From Aurantiacibacter sp. MUD11 (GTDB taxonomy: Bacteria; Pseudomonadota; Alphaproteobacteria; Sphingomonadales; Sphingomonadaceae): a DNA stretch of 64,000 nt. Shown piece by piece: positions 35,855 through 44,650 of the stretch (positions are counted from its first letter, which is position 1; each line of letters starts with the position of its first letter). The notes under the pieces were generated by a model. It searched no databases, was not told the origin of the DNA, and saw only the letters and a list, made by a program, of their open reading frames with translations. Made by a program: the position numbers and the translations under genes. The DNA is taken from positions 620,001 to 684,000 of the forward strand of contig NZ_CP114054.1 of assembly GCF_026967575.1 (NCBI RefSeq), read 5' to 3'.

Positions 35855-37654
35855 CTAACGTACGGTGTTCCAGCTCTTCGAGAGTAGTCCGGCGCAATTG
35901 ATTATACCGACCAGCGAGTAGGTTTGGGGGAAATTCCCCCACAGTTCTCCGGTCTCGAAATCCATGTCTTCGGACAGTAGGCCGGAGCCGGTGCGATGGT
36001 CCAGCATGGTGCAGAAAAGCTGCCGCGCCTCCTCCTTGCGGCCCATCAGCGCCAGCGCCTCGATCAGCCAGAAGGTGCAGATGTTGAAAGCCGTCTCAGG
36101 GGCACCGAAGTCGTCCTCAGCCGCATAGCGCAGCATGTGTTCGCCACGACGCAGGTCGCGTTCGATCATGTCGAAGGTCTGCAGGAAACGCTGGTCGTCC
36201 GGCTCGATGAAACGCAGTTCCAGCAGCTGCAGCAGGCTGGCGTCGAGGTAATCGCTTTCGAAGCTGGCGCCGAAGTGGCCTTCCTTGCCCTCCCCTTTCC
36301 AGGCCTTCTCGTCGATGGTCCTGGCAATGGCGTCGGCCCGCTCGCGCCAGAAAGTCGCGCGATCGTCCTTGCCGAGATAGGCAGCGGCGTTGGCCAGCCG
36401 GTCGCAGGCCGCCCAGCTCATCACGGCGGAATAGGTGTGCACCTCCTGCCGCGTGCGGAATTCCCACAGGCCGGCATCGGGCTGATCGTGCATCTTCCAC
36501 GCCATCTCGCCAACCTGTTCCAGGCTTTCGAAGTCGCGATCGTCGGCCATGCGCAGCAGCCGCTTGTCGAGGAAGCCCTGCACGGTCGGCAACACGATCT
36601 GGCCATAGGCGTCGTGCTGCACCTGTTTGTAGGCGGCATTGCCCACGCGCACCGGCCCCATGCCGCGATAGCCTTCCAGCCAGCTGGCCGTCGTCTCGTT
36701 CAGCTCGGCAACGCCCATGACCGAATAGAGCGGCTGGATCTGTCCGCCCTTGGCGTCATCGACGATGTTGCGCAGGTAGCCGAGATACTTCTCCAGCACG
36801 TCCAGCGCGCCCAGCCGGTTGAGCGCCTGCACGGTGTAGTAGGAATCGCGGATCCAGCAGTAGCGATAGTCCCAGTTGCGCTCCGAATGCGGGGCTTCGG
36901 GGATGGAAGTCGTCAGCGCGGCGACGATGGCCCCGGTTTCCTCGTGCTGGCACAGTTTCAGCGTGATCGCCGCGCGGATCACCTCCTGCTGCCATTCGAA
37001 CGGCGTCGCCAGGCTGCGCGCCCAGAGTTGCCAGTACTTGCGCGTCGACTGTTCCATCCGCCGCACCTGTTCGCGCAGGTTGCCGACGAAGGGTTCGTCC
37101 GGGCCGAGGAAGAAGTGCGTGTCCTCCTCAATGCGGAAGGTGCGCTGCTCGAGGATGTAGCCGACCGGCGCATCGGTGGAGAGGCGCAGCGCCTGCCCGG
37201 TGGTTAGGTAGCGGACGTGGTTGGTGCCGTTAGTCGTCTCGGCAACCTCGGCACCGTGGTTCTTCATCGGCTTGAGCACGACCTTGATGCGCGGATTGCC
37301 GGCGATGGGTCGCACGATGCGCGCATAGGCCACGGGGCGATACATACGGCCGGAGCGTTCGAAGCGCGGGCAGAAGTCCAGCACCTCCACCGCGCTGCCG
37401 TCGCCGGCCTCCAGTCGGGTCAGCAGGATCGGCGTGTTGCGGATGTATTCCTGATGCGCGCTGACCTGCCCTTCCAGCTCGAAGCGCCAGACGCCGACAT
37501 CCTGCGCATCGCCGTTCAGCAGTGCGCAAAAGGTCGGGTCGCCGTCGACCCGGGGAACGCACCCCCAGACGATGCCGCCGCGGGTGTCGATAAGGCCGGA
37601 AACCTGGCAGTTGCCAATCGGCCAGAGCTCTAGATCGCTGGTGTGCCCTGTCAC
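35855..37654 (-). CDS. Glycoside hydrolase family 15 protein (glucoamylase/trehalase type)
   Basis: A 599-residue GH15 protein without a signal peptide. N-terminal ELWPIGNCQVSGLIDTRGGIVWGCVPRVDGDPTF is the typical beta-domain, then the alpha/alpha barrel with NWDYRYCWIRDSYYTVQAL near 265, GLWEFRTRQEVHTYSAVMSWAACDRL near 390 and EDMDFETGELWGNFPQTYS near the end. Cytoplasmic GH15 proteins of this type occur with otsA/otsB in many proteobacteria; some are trehalases. The start is GTG at 37652-37654, overlapping the otsB stop as GTGA. Confidence 0.9.
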   Translation of the reverse strand: MTGHTSDLELWPIGNCQVSGLIDTRGGIVWGCVPRVDGDPTFCALLNGDAQDVGVWRFELEGQVSAHQEYIRNTPILLTRLEAGDGSAVEVLDFCPRFERSGRMYRPVAYARIVRPIAGNPRIKVVLKPMKNHGAEVAETTNGTNHVRYLTTGQALRLSTDAPVGYILEQRTFRIEEDTHFFLGPDEPFVGNLREQVRRMEQSTRKYWQLWARSLATPFEWQQEVIRAAITLKLCQHEETGAIVAALTTSIPEAPHSERNWDYRYCWIRDSYYTVQALNRLGALDVLEKYLGYLRNIVDDAKGGQIQPLYSVMGVAELNETTASWLEGYRGMGPVRVGNAAYKQVQHDAYGQIVLPTVQGFLDKRLLRMADDRDFESLEQVGEMAWKMHDQPDAGLWEFRTRQEVHTYSAVMSWAACDRLANAAAYLGKDDRATFWRERADAIARTIDEKAWKGEGKEGHFGASFESDYLDASLLQLLELRFIEPDDQRFLQTFDMIERDLRRGEHMLRYAAEDDFGAPETAFNICTFWLIEALALMGRKEEARQLFCTMLDHRTGSGLLSEDMDFETGELWGNFPQTYSLVGIINCAGLLSKSWNTVR

Positions 37655-38385
37655 AATCCCAACCAATGGTGCACTGCAGCAGGACTGGCAAGGGCGTATT
37701 TTGCCTCGGCGCTCTCTCGCTCCCCTACAGAGATGCCAAAACCGCCGTATTCCTGCGCCGCTACCATGCCGTCTTCATCCGTAACGTCGTCGCCTATGAA
37801 AACAGGCCGCGCACCGGTAAAAGGTTCCTCGGCCATGATCCGGTGGACGGCCGCTCCCTTGTTGGCGCCGGGCGCCACCAGTTCGACCACGCACTTGCCG
37901 CGCTTCAGGTCCAGCCCGTGCTCGTCCGCCTTGCGCCGGGCGAATTCCAGCACTTCGTCTTCCAGCGAGGGATCGCTCCGGTAATGCAAGGCAGCGCCGT
38001 GCGGCTTGTCTTCCTGCGTCAGCCCTTTTTCCGCGACGAAGACCTGCACCTCTTCCAGCAGCGGCGCCGACATGCCCGCGGGCTCCTCACCGATGCTGGA
38101 CCCGTCGGCAGCCCGGCAATCGACCCCGTGCGATCCTGCCGCAACCAGCCGGAACCCGCCGAGGTGCCTCTGGAGATCGACAAGCGCGCGCCCACTGATC
38201 AGCGCCAGGCGCCCGCCCAGCCGATCGCTAAGCTCGGTCAGTCGCTGCGACAGGTTGTCTGGTACGGCAATACCGTCAGGCGTCGGGGCAATGTCGACCA
38301 GCGTCCCGTCGAAATCGAGGAACAGCGCTATCGGTCCATCCCCGGAGAGCGCATCGAGCGCGGGCGGATTGGGCTTCGCGGACAT
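37651..38385 (-). CDS. otsB: Trehalose-6-phosphate phosphatase
   Basis: A 244-residue HAD-superfamily phosphatase that removes phosphate from trehalose 6-phosphate. Motif I is FLDFDGTLVDIAP near residue 22, motif II LISGR near 61, and motif IV FIGDDVTDEDG near 196; GKCVVELVAPGANKG is also present. I chose the ATG at 38383-38385; a second in-frame ATG at 38424 just after the pobA stop would add 13 residues. The end overlaps the GH15 start. Confidence 0.92.
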   Translation of the reverse strand: MSAKPNPPALDALSGDGPIALFLDFDGTLVDIAPTPDGIAVPDNLSQRLTELSDRLGGRLALISGRALVDLQRHLGGFRLVAAGSHGVDCRAADGSSIGEEPAGMSAPLLEEVQVFVAEKGLTQEDKPHGAALHYRSDPSLEDEVLEFARRKADEHGLDLKRGKCVVELVAPGANKGAAVHRIMAEEPFTGARPVFIGDDVTDEDGMVAAQEYGGFGISVGERESAEAKYALASPAAVHHWLGL

Positions 38386-38428
38386 CTCCGCCCGCTCTAA
38401 CGGGCACAGGTCCGAGGTCAACATCAGC

Positions 38429-39598
38429 CTAGACGGGCAAGCCGACGTAATTCTCGGCAATGCTCGTCTGCGCGGCGCGGCTGTTGGCGATGTAATCCAG
38501 TTCCGCCACCTGCATGGCACGCTCGAAATCTCCGCCGCCGGGGAAGCGGTGCATGAGGTTGGTCAGCGACCAGCTGAACCGCTCGGACTTCCACACGCGG
38601 GACAGCGCCTTGTCCGAATAGCCGCTGATCGCGTCGTTATCCGAAGCCTTGAAGAAACGCGTCAGCGCCTCGGCCGCGTAGTGCACGTCGCTGGCGGCGA
38701 GGTTCAGGCCCTTCGCCCCGGTCGGGGGCACGATATGGGCGCTGTCGCCGCACAGCATCAGCGAGCCATGGCGCATCGGCGCAAAGACGAACGAGCGCAG
38801 CGGGGCGATGCTCTTTTCGATGCTTGGCCCGCGGGTGATGTTGGCAGCTGCATCCGGCCCGAGCCGGATCGCCAGTTCGTCCCAGATTCGCTCGTCGCTC
38901 CAGTCATCCGCCTTATCGGTCAACGGCACATCGACGTAGTAGCGGCTGCGCGTTTCGCTGCGCATGCTCGCCAGGGCGAAGCCGCGCTCGTGGTTGGCGT
39001 AGATCAGTTCGTGATTGCATGGCGGCACGTCAGCCAGGATGCCGAGCCAGCCAAACGGATATTCGAGCATGTACTCCTTGCCCACGCTGGCCGGGATGGC
39101 GCGGCGGCTGGGTCCATGGAAACCGTCGCAACCCACGATGATCCGGCAATCGATCCGCTGCTGCTGACCGCCCTTGTCGAACGTGACGTAGGGCGCATCG
39201 CTCTCGATATCGTGCAGCGCCGTGTCCTCGACTTCGTAGATCGTTTCGAGACCGCGCTCTTCGCAGGCATCCATCAGGTCACGCGTGACTTCGGTCTGAC
39301 CGTAGACGTAGACCTGCTGCCCGGTGAGGCCGGCAATATCGATGCGGATCAGCCGCTCGCCATCGGCAAGATTGAAACCGTCGTGCACCAGCCCTTCGGC
39401 CTTGAGGCGTCGGTCCAGCCCGATACGCTCCATCAGGTCGACCGTGATGTTTTCCAGCACGCCGGCCCGGATGCGGCTGAGCACATAGTCGGGCGAGCGG
39501 CGCTCGATCACCACGCAGTCCACGCCCTCTGCCTTGAGCAGGTGGCCAAGCAGCAGCCCGGCCGGCCCCGCACCGATGATGCAGACGTCGGTCTTCAT
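38429..39598 (-). CDS. pobA: 4-hydroxybenzoate 3-monooxygenase
   Basis: A 389-residue flavoprotein hydroxylase (class A) that converts 4-hydroxybenzoate to protocatechuate. FAD motif CIIGAGPAGLLLGHLL at residues 5-20, IVGCDGFHGPSR near 155 and LCGDSAHIVPPTGAKGLNLAASD near 282 match PobA closely. The ATG at 39596-39598 is preceded by AGGGGA. Divergent from an AraC-type regulator in the classic pobA/pobR arrangement. No protocatechuate ring-cleavage genes are in the window. Confidence 0.94.
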   Translation of the reverse strand: MKTDVCIIGAGPAGLLLGHLLKAEGVDCVVIERRSPDYVLSRIRAGVLENITVDLMERIGLDRRLKAEGLVHDGFNLADGERLIRIDIAGLTGQQVYVYGQTEVTRDLMDACEERGLETIYEVEDTALHDIESDAPYVTFDKGGQQQRIDCRIIVGCDGFHGPSRRAIPASVGKEYMLEYPFGWLGILADVPPCNHELIYANHERGFALASMRSETRSRYYVDVPLTDKADDWSDERIWDELAIRLGPDAAANITRGPSIEKSIAPLRSFVFAPMRHGSLMLCGDSAHIVPPTGAKGLNLAASDVHYAAEALTRFFKASDNDAISGYSDKALSRVWKSERFSWSLTNLMHRFPGGGDFERAMQVAELDYIANSRAAQTSIAENYVGLPV

Positions 39599-39609
39599 TC
39601 CAATCCCCT

Positions 39610-39672
39610 GTTCGTTTCTGCATTCGCTCCTAGGGCTGCCGCTCGCCCGGCCGAATGGCAATCCCAACGAAC
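39610..39672. promoter_or_regulatory. Inverted repeat between pobA and pobR
   Basis: GTTCGTT (39610-39616) and AACGAAC (39666-39672) are an exact 7-bp inverted pair 49 bp apart in the 113-bp divergent promoter region. They are possible half sites for the AraC-type regulator, though the wide spacing is unusual. Confidence 0.35.
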
Positions 39673-39711
39673 AACTTGGCTTTATCATCGGAACGGGGCA
39701 AAGAACCGGGA

Positions 39712-40599
39712 ATGAAGGAGGACCCGCTACCCCACTATTTCCTCTATGGAGAGGCGAGCCAGGAAGCCGACCCCGACTTCATCCATATCGAGGATCTGGC
39801 CACCCGTTCCCGGCCGAGCGGATGGTCCATCGCACCGCATAAACACCTTGATCTCAATCACATGATCCTGATCAACGAGGGTGGTGGCGTAATCCAATAT
39901 GAATCTGATTTCATTGAATTTATAGCGCCCAAACTGCTGATCGTTCCGGCCCGTGCCGTGCACGGGTTCGAATGGCATGCCGAATCCGCCGGCCTGGTGC
40001 TGACGCTCGCCGACATCCAGTTGCGGCAGATTTGCAGCCTGCATCCGGAGTTCGAGACGCTCTTCGCAGAATCGCGTTGCCTCGATCTCGATGCCGAGGA
40101 ATGCACCGCCATCGAACATGCGATGGAGATCGCGCGGCGGGAGAATTCCTGGATCGCACTTGGACAATCCGCAGCCATGAATGCCGCGCTGATGCTGGTC
40201 ATGGTCTATGCTGCGCGACGGGCGGAGCACAGCAAGAACGGAGCCGCGGGCACCACCAGGCAAGCGCAATTGATGGCCCGCTTCCGGCAGTTGCTGGAAC
40301 AACGCTATCGCTTGCGTGAGCCGGTCATCACCTATGCCCGGGAATTGGCGGTGAGCGAAACATCACTGCGCGAAGCCTGCGCCGCCTATGGCCAGTCGCC
40401 GACCGAGATGCGCGACCAGCGCGCCATCCTGGAGGCGCAACGCCTGCTGGCTTTCTCCAACATGAGCGTGGGGGAGATCGGCGAGTTCATCGGCCTTCCC
40501 GACCCCGCCTATTTCTCGCGCTTCTTCAGCCGCAAGTGCGGCCTGTCACCGGCGCAATGGCGCCGTGACGTACAGGCGAAGAAGCAGCTCGAAGCCTGA
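39712..40599 (+). CDS. pobR: AraC-family regulator, PobR-like activator
   Basis: A 295-residue protein with an N-terminal cupin-like effector domain (WSIAPHKHLDLNHMILINEGGG near residue 40) and a C-terminal double HTH: first helix-turn-helix in VITYARELAVSETSLREACAAYGQSP, second in MSVGEIGEFIGLPDPAYFSRFFSRKCGLSPAQWRR. Proteins of this shape next to pobA are 4-hydroxybenzoate-responsive activators. The ATG at 39712 follows a purine-rich GAACCGGGA. It converges with the TonB-receptor gene. Confidence 0.9.
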   Translation: MKEDPLPHYFLYGEASQEADPDFIHIEDLATRSRPSGWSIAPHKHLDLNHMILINEGGGVIQYESDFIEFIAPKLLIVPARAVHGFEWHAESAGLVLTLADIQLRQICSLHPEFETLFAESRCLDLDAEECTAIEHAMEIARRENSWIALGQSAAMNAALMLVMVYAARRAEHSKNGAAGTTRQAQLMARFRQLLEQRYRLREPVITYARELAVSETSLREACAAYGQSPTEMRDQRAILEAQRLLAFSNMSVGEIGEFIGLPDPAYFSRFFSRKCGLSPAQWRRDVQAKKQLEA

Positions 40600-40611
40600 T
40601 TCCCTGCCGCC

Positions 40612-40641
40612 AAAGAAAAGGGGCGCCCCGAAGGACGCCCC
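40612..40641 (-). terminator. Intrinsic terminator of the TonB receptor
   Basis: On the minus strand a 9-bp stem (GGGGCGTCC with GGGCGCCCC, one G-U pair) closes a UUCG tetraloop and is followed by TTTTCTTT. On the plus strand the wobble becomes a C-A mismatch and the T-run is absent, so orientation is clear. It lies 23 bp past the receptor stop. Confidence 0.85.
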
Positions 40642-40664
40642 CGATCTTGTTCTGACGCAATCGA

Positions 40665-43097
40665 TCAGAATTCGTAGCCGACCGTGATGCCGTACTGACG
40701 AGGCGGCAGGTAGGTGCCGGTGATCGTGCGGCTGGTCGACACGGCGAAGGCGCCCGACACCACGAATTCATCGGTCAGGTTACGCACCCAGAGGTTCACG
40801 CTCAGGTCCCGGTTCGGGAAGGTGTACTTCAGGTTGGCGTCGACGATGCTGTAGTCGTCGGCCGCCATGCGCGGGTCGTTGAACTCGGTGTAGAACTGGT
40901 CACCGGTGTAGCTGTAGGAAGCCGAGGCGGTGATGTTGCCACCGTTCGACAGGTCCTTGTCGTAGGTCGCCCGCAGGCCGAAGGAAGCTTCCGGCGTGTT
41001 ACGCGGACGATTGCCCGAAAGGTTGATCGTGCGCGGCGTGAAACCGGCAAGACCCTCCAGCGCGCCGAGCGGATCCAGCGGGTTGTCGGTGATGAAGTCC
41101 TGGAACTCGATGTCGTAGAGGCTGCCGTTGAACGCGAGCGAGAACTCGTCGGTCAGGTAGGCCGTACCTTCGATTTCGATACCCATGCCTTCGGTCGTGG
41201 CAGCGTTCTCAACGCTGGTGACGAAGCGCGGGCCGCTCGAGATCAGGCGGGTACGGTCGAACTGCGCACCGTCCACTTCGTAGTAGAAGGCGGCGATCGA
41301 CAGGTCGAGCGCACCGTCGAGGTAGGTGCCCTTCAGGCCGGCTTCCCAGTTCTCGATGGTTTCCGGGTTGGTGATGAACGGCGAACCGTCCACCAGAGCA
41401 GCCGAGCCCGATTTGAAGCCTTCCGAGTAGGTCGCGTAGAGCAGCGTCTCTCCGACATCGAGCTCAAGCCCGATTTCTGGCGTGAAGTCGGAGAAGCTGC
41501 GGCTGTCCGCACCGGTCGCCAGCTGCAGGCCGGGGCCGGCACCGGGCAGGAAGGTATCGACCTGGATGTCGCGGCTTTCGTCCGAGTATCGGGCGCCTGC
41601 CTTGATGCGGAAGGTGTCGGTCACGTCGAAGGTGAAGTTGGCGAACAGCGCCCAGGCCTCGACGTCCATGGCACCCGGGATCATCACACGGGCATCGGGG
41701 AACAGCTGCGCAATGTCCGGACGGGCGGCCGGAGCCGGACCGGGGTTGGTCTGGGCAATGAACGGATCGAGGATGTCACGACGGTTGTAGGCCGACTGCG
41801 GATTGGTGCCGATCGGCACGATCGCGCTGACGTCGTCGGTGAAGTAGAACGCACCGATCAGGCCGCGCAGGCGACTGGTGTCGACCACGAACTGCAGTTC
41901 CTGCGAGAACTGCTCGTTCTCCACCTGCTGCACCTGCACGGTGGACGGCAGGGCATTGTCGATGCCGTTACGGACGTTCGAGATGTCGAAGTCCTGCAGC
42001 AGGAAGCTCTCGCCTTCGCGGAAGTTGGTGATCGAGCGGAAGACGAAGTCGGCACCCAGTTCGGCTTCGAACAGGTTGGTGACGCTGGTCGTCTCGAGCC
42101 GGCCGATCGGCGGCAGGTCGCCACCGACGTCGCGCGAGTTCAGCAGGGCATCGGGGCCCGCCAGCGTGACGAGGTTGGGGATCTGCGCCAGCAGTCCATT
42201 GCGATAGTCGGTGTCGCTGACACCCGGCTGGTTGGAACTGAGCGTGGCGATCTGCGCCGGCAGGCCGTCGATCACGGTCTGCGGGAAGCTGGCGCCGAGG
42301 AACTTCACCGCGCGCGAACGCTCGTTCTCGCGGAAGTATTCCACGATCACGCGGTTCGTGACTGCCGGCGAAATATCGAAGTTGAGCTGGCCACGGATGC
42401 CGATCTTGTTGGCATCGTCGACGTCTTCTCCGGTCAGCGTGTGCGTGCCGAAGCCGTCGCGGTTCTGGTGACGGAAGGCGATACGCGCCTGGATACCGTC
42501 AGTCAGCGGACCGGAGACCGCGCCTTCGGCCAGGATGCCGAAATCGTCGCCGCTCACCGTAAGGCGGGTGTAGCCTTCGAAGTAGTCGGTCGGCGCGGCC
42601 GTGACGAGGTTGATCGAACCGCCCGTGGCGTTGCGGCCATAGAGCGTGCCCTGCGGACCGCGCAGGACTTCAACCCGCTCAAGGTCGTACAGCGAAGCGA
42701 ACTGCTGGGTCGGCTGGGCGACAACCGCGCCATCGACGTGCAGCGCCACCGACGGATCGAGACCCGGCAGCGAGGAGTTGAGGCCGATGCCGCGGATGTA
42801 GAGCTTGGCAAAGGCGAAGTCGTTACCGACCGTCAGCGACGGGACGGCGACCTGCAGGTCTTCCAGCGTGTTGATCTGGTTGTCCGCCAGGGTCTCGCCT
42901 TCGAAGGCGCTGATAGCCAGCGACACGTCCTGCAGGTCCTGCTCACGCTTGGTGGCGGTCACGACGATACGGTTATCGTCGGCAACCTCTTCCACGGCGT
43001 CCTGTGCGAATGCGACCGAAGGCACCGACGCGAGCGTGGCGATGACGGATGCGCTCGCCAGCAGGCGGAGCGCGGTTGCGCTGTGCGATTTGCTCAT
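40665..43097 (-). CDS. TonB-dependent outer-membrane receptor
   Basis: An 810-residue outer-membrane transporter. Signal peptide residues 1-31 (cleavage after AFA), TonB-box-like RIVVTATKRE at 43-52, a plug domain with DVSLAISAFEGE and LRGPQGTLYGRNATGGSINL near 130, then a 22-strand barrel ending in the usual C-terminal phenylalanine (GITVGYEF). This is the large sphingomonad receptor group often used for aromatic or plant-derived compounds; proximity to pobA/pobR suggests an aromatic ligand (inference). GGGAGAAG precedes the ATG. Transcription ends at a good intrinsic terminator. Confidence 0.92.
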   Translation of the reverse strand: MSKSHSATALRLLASASVIATLASVPSVAFAQDAVEEVADDNRIVVTATKREQDLQDVSLAISAFEGETLADNQINTLEDLQVAVPSLTVGNDFAFAKLYIRGIGLNSSLPGLDPSVALHVDGAVVAQPTQQFASLYDLERVEVLRGPQGTLYGRNATGGSINLVTAAPTDYFEGYTRLTVSGDDFGILAEGAVSGPLTDGIQARIAFRHQNRDGFGTHTLTGEDVDDANKIGIRGQLNFDISPAVTNRVIVEYFRENERSRAVKFLGASFPQTVIDGLPAQIATLSSNQPGVSDTDYRNGLLAQIPNLVTLAGPDALLNSRDVGGDLPPIGRLETTSVTNLFEAELGADFVFRSITNFREGESFLLQDFDISNVRNGIDNALPSTVQVQQVENEQFSQELQFVVDTSRLRGLIGAFYFTDDVSAIVPIGTNPQSAYNRRDILDPFIAQTNPGPAPAARPDIAQLFPDARVMIPGAMDVEAWALFANFTFDVTDTFRIKAGARYSDESRDIQVDTFLPGAGPGLQLATGADSRSFSDFTPEIGLELDVGETLLYATYSEGFKSGSAALVDGSPFITNPETIENWEAGLKGTYLDGALDLSIAAFYYEVDGAQFDRTRLISSGPRFVTSVENAATTEGMGIEIEGTAYLTDEFSLAFNGSLYDIEFQDFITDNPLDPLGALEGLAGFTPRTINLSGNRPRNTPEASFGLRATYDKDLSNGGNITASASYSYTGDQFYTEFNDPRMAADDYSIVDANLKYTFPNRDLSVNLWVRNLTDEFVVSGAFAVSTSRTITGTYLPPRQYGITVGYEF

Positions 43098-43489
43098 TCT
43101 GAAACTTCTCCCTTTGAGGGCGCCCCGTTGCCCGACGTCTGGCGACAAGGGAACACAGCCCTTGGTCTGGCCAACCATCGAGGTCTGGATCGCGACCGAA
43201 TGGCGACGCGACACCCATAGGGAGTTGGACTTTTCGCGGACAGGCGAAGGCCTCAGCCAGCACGGCTGCCGGTCAAACCTGATGAGTTCTCTCCCTAATG
43301 GGTCTCGAAGTGGCCGAATCTCTTGGGCCACCGATCACCATGTGGCCGCGCTATGACCGCAATGGCGTGCGGGCAACATGGAATTGCCAACATATCAGTT
43401 GGACAAATCGCCACCTCGCCGTCGCGGGCATTCCGAGCAATATCCGTATTTTCGCCTAGGCCGCTGCCAAGCCCACCGCCCGGCAGATG
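43098..43489. other. 392-bp gene-free region between receptor and efflux operon
   Basis: No convincing gene. It must contain the promoter of the TonB receptor (minus strand). A near-palindrome, TTGCCAAC-ATATCA-GTTGGACAA (43384-43406; one extra A in the right arm), lies about 290 bp upstream of the receptor start and could be a regulator site. No RNA gene or mobile element is visible. Confidence 0.5.
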
Positions 43490-44650
43490 CTATTCTCGCG
43501 GTTCAACCCGCACGCCGTCTTCCAGCGCCCCTCCGGGATTGAGGATGACGGTCTCACCCTCGTCCAGACCCTCCAGCACCTCGGCGTGTTCGTCGTTGAG
43601 ATGGCCCAGCACGACCGCCCGTTCGACCGCCCGGCCGCCATCGATGGCGAACACGCGCCAGTCGCCTTCCGACCCGCGGAACAGGGCGCCAATCGGAACC
43701 CTCAGGGCATCCTCGGCGCTCCACAGTACGAATGTCGCGTCGATCTGATAGCCGTGCCCCAGCCGTGCGAGCGCCTCGGCCTGCTCCGCATCGAAGCCGA
43801 CGATCACGTTCACCCGCTGCTCCTCTATCCCGAGCGCGGAAATCTTGAGGCGGCCGAACGGCTCCACCTGGGTCACCCGTCCGGTGATGGTGCCCTCCCC
43901 GCCCCACTGGGTAATCATCACCAGGTCGCCGACGCTCACGCGAGCAGCCTCGCGCGAGATCAGGTCCACGACGGCCTCGATCTGCTGCGGGTCGCCGATT
44001 GTCATCAGCTGCGTACCCTGGGCAATCACGCCTTCGCTTTCGGTGATGACTGACATCACCGAACCGCTGGCAGGCGCGCGGACCGGAACCGGGGTTCCGG
44101 AGCCGGCACCGCCCGGTTGCGTCAGCAGCGCCTCGATCCGGCGCACTTCTCCGCGCGTCTGGTCGAGCACGGCACGACCATTGGCAACGCGAGTTCGCGC
44201 TGCTTCCAGTTGCGCCCGCGGCAGGAACCCGCGTTCTGCCAGTTCCTCTGCCCGGACCAGGTCCCGCTCGGCCTGTTCCAGCGACGCCCGCGCGCCGCCT
44301 TCGCTGGCGCGCGCGGAGGTCAGCGCCGCACGCAATTCCCGCTCGCTGCGCTGGTCCAGCGGGGTCGACGGCACCCCGGTCATGCGGGTGATCAGCGCGC
44401 CGCGGCTGACCTCGTCACCTGCCTCAAGCTCGATGCGCGCCAAGTATCCGGTGACCGGCGCGGAAACGACATAGTATTCCTCCGCCCGCGTCACGCCGTC
44501 GTCGGTTATGCCCACGGTCATCGGGCCACGCGAGACTTCGCCAGTGTCGACCGGCACCCTTTCCGGCCAGAAGGCGAACAGCAGCCCGGCCGCCAGCAGC
44601 AGCGCGATCAGCAAGGCCCAACGCCAGCGTTTGATGAGTGAAACGATCAT
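43490..44650 (-). CDS. Periplasmic membrane-fusion (HlyD/RND-type) subunit of an efflux system
   Basis: A 386-residue adaptor protein with one N-terminal transmembrane helix (about residues 9-29). Two lipoyl halves (YYVVSAPVTGYLARIELEAGDEV and PVRAPASGSVMSVITESEGVIAQG) flank a long alpha-helical hairpin rich in Ala, Arg and Glu (110-185), followed by a beta-barrel region. It bridges the inner-membrane ABC permease to an outer-membrane channel not found here. The ATG overlaps the permease stop as ATGA. Last gene of the three-gene operon. Confidence 0.88.
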   Translation of the reverse strand: MIVSLIKRWRWALLIALLLAAGLLFAFWPERVPVDTGEVSRGPMTVGITDDGVTRAEEYYVVSAPVTGYLARIELEAGDEVSRGALITRMTGVPSTPLDQRSERELRAALTSARASEGGARASLEQAERDLVRAEELAERGFLPRAQLEAARTRVANGRAVLDQTRGEVRRIEALLTQPGGAGSGTPVPVRAPASGSVMSVITESEGVIAQGTQLMTIGDPQQIEAVVDLISREAARVSVGDLVMITQWGGEGTITGRVTQVEPFGRLKISALGIEEQRVNVIVGFDAEQAEALARLGHGYQIDATFVLWSAEDALRVPIGALFRGSEGDWRVFAIDGGRAVERAVVLGHLNDEHAEVLEGLDEGETVILNPGGALEDGVRVEPRE

